This document shows, one piece after another, positions 1 through 4,700 of a stretch of 13,023 bases of DNA (the first letter of the stretch is position 1; every line of letters starts with the position of its first letter). The position numbers and the translations under genes were made by a program. The stretch is from an uncultured Prevotella sp. (GTDB lineage Bacteria; Bacteroidota; Bacteroidia; Bacteroidales; Bacteroidaceae), in the NCBI GenBank assembly GCA_945637645.1, contig CALZDK010000032.1, positions 1 to 13,023 on the forward strand, in the 5' to 3' direction. The notes below the pieces were generated by a model that saw only the letters and a list, made by a program, of their open reading frames with translations, was not told the origin of the DNA and made no database searches.

Positions 1-2
1 TC

Positions 3-473
3 GCAATATACAAAGAGGTGAAGGCAAAGGGTGATTTCATTGGCTTTTGCCTTCGTTTCATGCACGACGAGGACTATCAGGTGGCAAGAAACGCCTTGTG
101 GGGACTAACAAAGGCAAGCAAACAGGAGTTGTCACAGCTTGAGCCAATAAAGGACAAACTCATAAACCTTGCCATGTCCACCGACAACTCCTCCGTCCGC
201 CGCTTGTCGCTCAATTTGGTTGAACGGCTAAAGATGGAGGAAGAAGAAGTGAGAACTGACTTCCTCGATTTCTGCTTCGACCACATGACTGACATAAACG
301 AGTTTCCGGGCATTCAGTCACTCTGCATGAAACTCGCCTGCCGGATGTGCTCTTTCTTTCCAGAACTGATGGGAGAGTTGAGACGCACTGTAGAGACAAT
401 GGAAATAGACTACTACAAGCCTGCCGTGAAGAGTGTGCGAAGCAAGATATTAAAGGGAAAGACCCGCTTTTAA
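3..473 (+). CDS. Unknown helical (HEAT-like) protein, 5'-truncated
   Basis: The reading frame is open from the first complete codon at position 3 and ends with TAA at 471-473. The gene therefore starts upstream of the window and only its last 156 codons are visible. The GTG at 18-20 is an internal valine rather than a convincing start. The visible protein is almost entirely predicted alpha-helix, with repeated amphipathic stretches of roughly 30-40 residues (for example around DEDYQVARNALWGL and NSSVRRLSLNLVERL), which resembles HEAT or ARM-type helical repeats. No catalytic motif or membrane segment is visible. I do not recognise the family; the HEAT-like label is inferred from helix pattern only. 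The gene converges on the porin-like gene and overlaps it by 4 bp, and its last codons lie inside the palindrome at 461-482. Confidence 0.7.
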   Translation, partial: AIYKEVKAKGDFIGFCLRFMHDEDYQVARNALWGLTKASKQELSQLEPIKDKLINLAMSTDNSSVRRLSLNLVERLKMEEEEVRTDFLDFCFDHMTDINEFPGIQSLCMKLACRMCSFFPELMGELRRTVETMEIDYYKPAVKSVRSKILKGKTRF

Positions 474-482
474 AAGCGGGTC
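461..482. terminator. 22-bp perfect palindrome at two convergent stop codons
   Basis: The left half GACCCGCTTTT and the right half AAAAGCGGGTC are exact reverse complements. As RNA this gives a 7-bp GC-rich stem (GACCCGC with GCGGGTC) around an eight-base U/A loop. Both flanking genes end inside it, each reading ACC CGC TTT TAA. The minus-strand transcript continues with a broken U-rich run (UUUCCCUUU), while the plus-strand transcript has no U run. It is therefore a better terminator candidate for the porin gene than for the plus-strand gene. Use as a bidirectional terminator is an inference from position and symmetry. Confidence 0.6.
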
Positions 483-1474
483 ATCACCTCGAATACAATT
501 TTGTCTTTTTCCGAAGGCTTTGGTATGGCACCATCGCGATAGAAATACTTCTCGAAGTTGATGCGTATGTCTGACACGAAGGGTTTAGCAAGACTTATGG
601 TTACGCCAGTCGTTAGTCGGTGACGTTTATAGTCGGTGAGTTTCAATAGTCCGTCGGTGTCAACAGTATTTCCGTCGCTGTGGTCGCTCATGAAATCGTA
701 GCGCACCAGCGGTGAGACTTTTTTTATGAGACTTTCGCGCTTGTGTGTCTTTATGTCGTAATTTATGAAGCCGTCGAAGGAGTGAACATCAGAGAAAAGG
801 TCGTGGCTATAGTGTTTATAAAGGTATTCCGCCTCAATATGCCATCCGTTGGCATGATAATATGTTCCAAGGTCATACATCATTGTAGTGTTGCCGTTGG
901 GTGAGATTTTTTGCGTGCTCAGTGTAACGTTGAAACCTCGCGGCAGGAAAAACTGCGCCTTGGCTGAGAAGTTCACCGCCTTTGTCCAGTAGTCCTTTTG
1001 GTTGGTCAGTCCTGAACCGTTGAATAGTCCCGCCTCAAGTATTATGGGGTTTGCACCACTTAAGGTATAGCCTAACGTGGCACCTACGTCGCGCACATTG
1101 CCCACTTGCTTGGCAATGAAAGAACGGTTGGCGAAATATTGCTGATGGGGCGAACGGTGAGCGTCGATGGTGAAAGGCACACGGAACTGTCCTATTGTAA
1201 AGTTCAGTCTTCGCAGGGGCGTGATGCGTGCATAGGCGTCGAGCATTTTTATCGAGCCTTCGTCAGAGAGATCTATCTCTGCCTTGTAAGCCACTTGCTC
1301 CACGAGTTTTCCAGTTACGCTGATTCGCGCGTTGCGCACCTCGAAGCGTCCTTCTCCCTCTTCTGTCTGATACTCATACTTGCCACGGATAGTTCCGTGA
1401 ATCTCAGGCATAAACTGTTGAGCCGCCGATGTAGTGGCAGCCATCAGCAACATTGCCGTAACCAATTTCTTCAT
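470..1474 (-). CDS. Phosphate-selective porin O/P-like outer-membrane protein
   Basis: This 334-residue protein is probably a beta-barrel porin of the OprO/OprP type in the outer membrane. Residues 1-19 (MKKLVTAMLLMAATTSAAQ) form a typical signal peptide. Alternating hydrophobic and polar strands follow, with family-like stretches such as FEVRNARISVTGKL, YKAEIDL, LNFTIGQFRVPF and the conserved FANRSFI region. The protein ends in phenylalanine (VMTRF), the usual C-terminal signal for outer-membrane barrel insertion. It is shorter than classical OprP (over 400 residues), so the barrel may have shorter loops. The ATG at 1474 was chosen over one at 1507 because the longer form would bury the signal peptide and overlap the promoter at 1505-1512. 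The substrate cannot be told from sequence; the phosphate specificity in the family name should not be assumed. Confidence 0.82.
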   Translation of the reverse strand: MKKLVTAMLLMAATTSAAQQFMPEIHGTIRGKYEYQTEEGEGRFEVRNARISVTGKLVEQVAYKAEIDLSDEGSIKMLDAYARITPLRRLNFTIGQFRVPFTIDAHRSPHQQYFANRSFIAKQVGNVRDVGATLGYTLSGANPIILEAGLFNGSGLTNQKDYWTKAVNFSAKAQFFLPRGFNVTLSTQKISPNGNTTMMYDLGTYYHANGWHIEAEYLYKHYSHDLFSDVHSFDGFINYDIKTHKRESLIKKVSPLVRYDFMSDHSDGNTVDTDGLLKLTDYKRHRLTTGVTISLAKPFVSDIRINFEKYFYRDGAIPKPSEKDKIVFEVMTRF

Positions 1475-1504
1475 AATTCGTTGTTTCACTTTTGTTTTGC
1501 GCTG

Positions 1505-1512
1505 CAAAGTTA
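1505..1512 (-). promoter_or_regulatory. Bacteroidetes -7 promoter element of the porin gene
   Basis: On the minus strand this reads TAACTTTG, an exact match to the Bacteroidetes -7 consensus TAnnTTTG. It lies 30 bp upstream of the chosen ATG, which would give a leader of about 24 nt. No well-spaced TTTG -33 element is obvious. The upstream stretch instead carries repeated TTGTAAC words (complement at 1509-1540), so the promoter may depend on an activator. Confidence 0.6.
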
Positions 1513-1579
1513 CAACAATGATGTTACAAAAATGTTACAATGGCGTGAAAGGACTGTTAATCCTCTTTCTCCCAGTTTT

Positions 1580-2320
1580 CTATTCCAGCTTGCGTATCAC
1601 TCTGCACGGGTTGCCTGCAGCAAGCGTGTCCGATGGAATGTCGTGTGTTACAACACTTCCTGCTCCTATCACGCATCGATCGCCTATTGTTACACCGGGG
1701 CACACTGTAACGTCTCCACCAAGCCAGCAGTCTTTACCTATTTTTATGGCAAAAGCCGACTCAATGGTCTTTCGGCGCATGCGGTAGTCTATCGGATGTT
1801 GCGGTGTGTATAGTGAGCAGTTCGGACCTATCAGCGTGTGATTTCCGATGGTAATGTCGGCAGCGTCAAGAAACATTCCGTTGTAGTTTACAAACACTCC
1901 CTCACCAAGATGTAGTCCGTTTCCATGGTCACAATGGAAGGGCGGCAGTATGGTCACCGTCTCTGGCACGCCAGGAATCATGTTCTCCAACAGTTGTCGA
2001 TAGTCGTCGTGGTCTATTCCCGACTTATTGAATTTCTCACAAGCAATGCGCGATTGTTTCAGGCTACGGTCTATCACGGGGTCAGTCCAGTTATACATTT
2101 GTCCCGACCTCATCTTGTTCCACTCCTCCATGTTGTCTTTCTCTTCCTCTTTCCTGTCGTTTATCGTGTCGAGCAGTTTGCGAGCCAATGGGTGTCCCAT
2201 ATCCGCTGCTCTTTCGAGCATTTCCTTTGCCTTGTCGGTGTCTTTTTCCACGCAATCGCCGTGTAAAAACCTTCGTCCCACCGAGAACAGTGTCTCGGCA
2301 TCATAATCCATATATTTCAT
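1580..2320 (-). CDS. Sugar O-acetyltransferase (Maa/LacA/NodL type) with N-terminal Sel1-like repeat
   Basis: This 246-residue protein should transfer acetyl from acetyl-CoA to a sugar hydroxyl, acting as a trimer in the cytoplasm. Residues 8-50 look like one Sel1/TPR-like repeat (LFSVGRRFLHGDCVEKDTDKAKEML..AADMGHPLARKLL). A charged linker follows, then from residue 64 a canonical maltose-acetyltransferase N-terminal region (EEWNKMRSGQMYN). The left-handed beta-helix has hexapeptide repeats over about 137-225, with the likely catalytic His175 in YTPQHPID. The C-terminus ends with the usual AGNPCRVIRKL. Typical family members are about 185 residues, so the extra 60 N-terminal residues are unusual. 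The start at 2320 is supported by a promoter ending about 30 bp upstream. MDYD at 2311 is an alternative start. The acetyl acceptor is unknown. Confidence 0.88.
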   Translation of the reverse strand: MKYMDYDAETLFSVGRRFLHGDCVEKDTDKAKEMLERAADMGHPLARKLLDTINDRKEEEKDNMEEWNKMRSGQMYNWTDPVIDRSLKQSRIACEKFNKSGIDHDDYRQLLENMIPGVPETVTILPPFHCDHGNGLHLGEGVFVNYNGMFLDAADITIGNHTLIGPNCSLYTPQHPIDYRMRRKTIESAFAIKIGKDCWLGGDVTVCPGVTIGDRCVIGAGSVVTHDIPSDTLAAGNPCRVIRKLE

Positions 2321-2349
2321 GTCTGTTATTCAATAATATTGTTTGTTGG

Positions 2350-2381
2350 CAAATGTACGAAAAATTTAAGAAATATCCAAG
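2350..2381 (-). promoter_or_regulatory. Bacteroidetes promoter of the acetyltransferase gene
   Basis: On the minus strand, CTTG (2381-2378) is followed by exactly 20 bp and then TACATTTG (2357-2350), matching the Bacteroidetes -33/-7 pattern TTTG-N20-TAnnTTTG with one mismatch. The expected start of transcription near 2343 leaves a leader of about 23 nt before the ATG at 2320. Confidence 0.75.
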
Positions 2382-2429
2382 CCCTTTTTGTTTTTTAACG
2401 TTTCGATGTGTGAGTGACGTGATGTGGTG

Positions 2430-2445
2430 TTACAAACGGTTGTAA
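2430..2445. promoter_or_regulatory. Inverted repeat TTACAA-N4-TTGTAA, possible operator
   Basis: Two perfect 6-bp arms, TTACAA and TTGTAA, flank the four bases ACGG. The site lies about 50 bp upstream of the -33 element of the acetyltransferase promoter, a plausible position for an activator. The same half-site word recurs three times upstream of the neighbouring porin gene. The binding protein is unknown. Confidence 0.35.
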
Positions 2446-2521
2446 AAGTCTAATGATAACGGTAGTAAATATGTTACGAAAGCTATTGGAAAGTTATGTG
2501 AATAGAGTAACGAAATTATAT

Positions 2522-2605
2522 TTCACGGCGTGAAATGTACGTTGCGCGGCGTGAAACGTACATCCCACGGCGTGAAATGTACGTTGCGCGCCGTGGGATA
2601 TACAT
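2522..2605. repeat. Four tandem 21-bp palindromic repeats
   Basis: Four imperfect units of exactly 21 bp lie at 2522-2542, 2543-2563, 2564-2584 and 2585-2605. Each has a 14-bp core centred on CGGCG or CGCCG followed by a 7-bp linker (TGTACGT, CGTACAT, TGTACGT, TATACAT). The first core forms a palindrome with its preceding base (TTTCACG-G-CGTGAAA, 2521-2535). The third and fourth units pair with each other as an 11-bp perfect stem (2562-2572 with 2589-2599), extendable to 14 of 15 pairs over 2558-2603. This resembles REP-type dispersed palindromic repeats. It lies in the otherwise gene-free interval 2321-2808. Outside the repeats, promoter, inverted repeat and terminator, I see nothing there. 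Confidence 0.85.
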
Positions 2606-2732
2606 TAGAAAGGGGATTGACTACATTTTCTATAGCTTATCGTATTAGTTTTATAATAGGCAGGCAAGTTATTTTTATGATTTATGATTCAGTTTGTCTC
2701 AAACAGCTGATTGTTCTTCACTTGTAGTGGGG

Positions 2733-2783
2733 AAAAAGAGAAGCCCCACGACATCAAGGGGAATAGAGGTGATGGGTGGGGCT
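2733..2783 (-). terminator. Intrinsic terminator of the Lrp-family gene
   Basis: On the minus strand AGCCCCAC (2783-2776) pairs perfectly with GTGGGGCT (2749-2742). An inner CATCA/TGATG pairing shortens the loop. The stem is followed directly by TCTCTTTTT (2741-2733), a good U-rich tail. It begins about 25 bp after the stop codon of the Lrp-family gene, in the right orientation. A second copy of GTGGGG at 2727-2732 offers an alternative pairing with 2744-2749. Confidence 0.75.
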
Positions 2784-2808
2784 CCAGGGATGGAATTATG
2801 GAAAGGTC

Positions 2809-3294
2809 TTAGTTTTCGTCGTCGTCGATAGGGATGTCAATGATTGGCAACTGACGGCTTATTGCCGAGTTGAAGGAGATTATTGTTTCACTACGCGACA
2901 GACCGAGAGGCTGTAACTTGTCGTGGATGATATTGAGGAGATGGTGGTTGTTGATGGCATAAATCTTTATGAACATGTCGAAGTCGCCTGTTGTGTAGTG
3001 ACACTCAACCACTTCAGGTATTTCCTTCAGCTTGTTGAGCACCTCGTCGAAACTCTCAGGGTTCTTAAGGTTCAGTCCGATGTACGCACACGTCTCGTAA
3101 CCAATCTTCTCCGGGTCGATGATGAACTTCGACCCTCTAAGAATGCCCATACTCGTCAGTTTCTGTATTCTCTGGTGAATAGCAGCTCCACTGACATTGC
3201 AGGCACGTGCCACCTCAAGGAAAGGAACACGCGCATCTTCCGCAATCATGCGCAGAATTTGCTTGTCAAGTTTGTCTAATTTCTGATATGCCAT
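2809..3294 (-). CDS. Lrp/AsnC family transcriptional regulator
   Basis: This is a 161-residue DNA-binding regulator of the leucine-responsive/AsnC family. Such proteins form dimers to octamers and sense an amino acid. Residues about 5-65 contain the AsnC-type helix-turn-helix (LDKLDKQILRMIAEDARVPF, then VARACNVSGAAIHQRIQKL). Residues about 70-150 form the ligand-binding RAM domain (YIGLNL, VVECHYTTGDFDMFIKIY). The length is normal and the acidic tail DDDEN is unremarkable. The gene has its own promoter and terminator, so it can be transcribed alone. It lies 102 bp downstream of the cysteine desulfidase gene on the same strand. In enteric bacteria an Lrp-family protein (CyuR/DecR/YbaO) controls cysteine desulfidase, so a similar role is plausible here, but the ligand cannot be read from the sequence. 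Confidence 0.92.
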   Translation of the reverse strand: MAYQKLDKLDKQILRMIAEDARVPFLEVARACNVSGAAIHQRIQKLTSMGILRGSKFIIDPEKIGYETCAYIGLNLKNPESFDEVLNKLKEIPEVVECHYTTGDFDMFIKIYAINNHHLLNIIHDKLQPLGLSRSETIISFNSAISRQLPIIDIPIDDDEN

Positions 3295-3317
3295 TTCTTT
3301 CTTTTCTTATTTGCCTA

Positions 3318-3349
3318 CAAAGGTAATGCTTTTTATTGATAATAACAAG
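3318..3349 (-). promoter_or_regulatory. Bacteroidetes promoter of the Lrp-family gene
   Basis: On the minus strand CTTG (3349-3346) is followed by exactly 20 bp and TACCTTTG (3325-3318), matching the Bacteroidetes promoter consensus with one mismatch. The -7 element lies 23 bp upstream of the ATG at 3294, giving a short leader of about 17 nt. Confidence 0.75.
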
Positions 3350-3353
3350 GAAA

Positions 3354-3382
3354 TCATAAGTATTTTTCATTTTTTCTTATGA
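3354..3382. promoter_or_regulatory. AT-rich inverted repeat upstream of the Lrp-family promoter
   Basis: TCATAAG (3354-3360) and CTTATGA (3376-3382) are perfect 7-bp inverted arms around a 15-bp T-rich spacer. They extend to about 10 pairs if one bulge is allowed. The repeat sits just upstream of the -33 element and 14 bp past the end of the cysteine desulfidase gene. An operator, perhaps for autoregulation, is one reading. A weak AT-rich hairpin ending the upstream transcript is the other. Confidence 0.4.
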
Positions 3383-3396
3383 ATTTGTTATTTCTC

Positions 3397-4692
3397 TCAG
3401 CATTGTCCCTTGTGGGTCATGATGTTGAGCACCATGTCGTCGGTGTTGCGCATAGCATCGGCACCTATGCTCGTAAGGTTATGGATGCTGCGGTCAACAT
3501 CGTCGTCAATGATGCCTTCGGCACTGCTTACGCACTTGCCTTCCATGGAGAGAAGGGCGGAGAGGATTGCGGTGCTTACACCCGACGAGATTTTCAGTGC
3601 GCAGCTTGGCTTGGCACCGTCGCATATCATTCCGGTGAGATTTGCTATCATGTTTTTTACGGAATTGCAGATGCGCTGGTAGTCACCGCCCATGAGATAG
3701 GTGATGCCGCAACTGCTGCCTATGGAGGCTACGACACATCCGCAGAGGGCGGACAACTTGCCGAGGCTCTGCTTTATGTAGATGGCAGTGAGATGGCTAA
3801 GGGTGAGTGCACGGATAAGTTCTTCCTCGGTGTTCTCGTTTTCCTTAGCATAGACGGCAACGGGATTGGTGGCGCAGATGCCTTGGTTGCCGCTGCCGCT
3901 GTTGCTCATAACAGGAATGAGGGCTCCGCCCATACGTGCGTCGCAGGCAGAAGCCGTGCGTGCAATGATGTGTGAGAAGATGCTCTTTCCGAAAATGCCT
4001 TGTGCAAGCGGACGGTCGATGGTCTTTCCGAGATTGTGACCGTAGTTGCCGAGTATCGCCTTTCGTGCGGCGTTCATGTTGTATTCCTTGGTCTTGAGGA
4101 TGAAGCTGATTTCGTCGAGTGGGGCAGTGGTGGCGAAGTCATAGACCATGCGCATGCAGAGTTGTATGTCGTCCTCCTCAGTGTTGCTTGTCGTGCCTGA
4201 CTTGAGGTCGAGTAGCGTTGCGGAGGGACTGCTGACAAATACGAAATGGGTGTGCCCGCCTGAAATAATTGCCTTTGACTCACGTCCTTCCTCGTCGTTG
4301 CAAATAATCTCAACGTAGAGTTTCTCCGTTATGTCTTCTTTCAGCTTTATGTCGATGCGTTTTTCTGCAATATACTGTTTCCCTTCCTCAAGTGTCTGGG
4401 GAGTGAGGTCGCGGAGCACTTCGAGCTGGTATTCCGACTTGCCTATCAGTGCGCCGAGGGCAATGGCAATGGGTAGTCCTATCATTCCTGTGCCAGGTAT
4501 GCCCACGCCCATGGCGTTTTTGAGGATGTTGGCGCTGAGCAGGGCGGTTATCTTTGCCGGACGTGAACCGAGAGCTTCCGTTGCCCTTGCCGTGGCGAGT
4601 GCCACTGCCATAGGCTCTGTGCAGCCTATGGCAGGGACAACTTCCTTGTTAATCAATGATATTATCCTATCGCGTGAGATTTTGTCTTGCAT
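3397..4692 (-). CDS. cyuA: L-cysteine desulfidase (UPF0597/CyuA family)
   Basis: This 431-residue cytoplasmic iron-sulfur enzyme is expected to break L-cysteine into pyruvate, ammonia and hydrogen sulfide. The family is related to the alpha subunit of iron-sulfur serine dehydratases. Family signatures are clear: AIGCTEPMAVALA near the N-terminus, SNSGSGNQGICATNP at about 263-277, LGKLSALCGCV at about 310-320, and MICDGAKPSCALK at about 355-367. Cys24, Cys317 and Cys357 match the spacing of the three cluster-binding cysteines described for the Methanocaldococcus jannaschii enzyme; I infer this from spacing. The gene starts 8 bp after the dsbD stop codon, so the two are probably cotranscribed. 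No cysteine transporter gene (cyuP type) is adjacent. The length is normal for the family. Confidence 0.9.
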   Translation of the reverse strand: MQDKISRDRIISLINKEVVPAIGCTEPMAVALATARATEALGSRPAKITALLSANILKNAMGVGIPGTGMIGLPIAIALGALIGKSEYQLEVLRDLTPQTLEEGKQYIAEKRIDIKLKEDITEKLYVEIICNDEEGRESKAIISGGHTHFVFVSSPSATLLDLKSGTTSNTEEDDIQLCMRMVYDFATTAPLDEISFILKTKEYNMNAARKAILGNYGHNLGKTIDRPLAQGIFGKSIFSHIIARTASACDARMGGALIPVMSNSGSGNQGICATNPVAVYAKENENTEEELIRALTLSHLTAIYIKQSLGKLSALCGCVVASIGSSCGITYLMGGDYQRICNSVKNMIANLTGMICDGAKPSCALKISSGVSTAILSALLSMEGKCVSSAEGIIDDDVDRSIHNLTSIGADAMRNTDDMVLNIMTHKGQC

Positions 4693-4700
4693 TGTTGTCT

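Noticed and set aside
1475..1507. Longer start of the porin-like protein at 1507
   Set aside because: It would place 11 basic and polar residues before a normal signal peptide and overlap the -7 promoter element.
2522..2605. The 21-bp repeats as a CRISPR array
   Set aside because: Units are directly adjacent with no unique spacers, the cores vary, and no cas gene is nearby.
2530..2727. Small plus-strand open frame with seven-residue periodicity
   Set aside because: The periodic peptide simply reflects the 21-bp DNA repeats (21 bp is seven codons). No start signal or promoter is visible.
3379..3975. Plus-strand open frame (198 codons) opposite the cysteine desulfidase gene
   Set aside because: It is antisense to a well-conserved enzyme gene, with no recognisable motif. 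It looks like a shadow of the codon use on the other strand.
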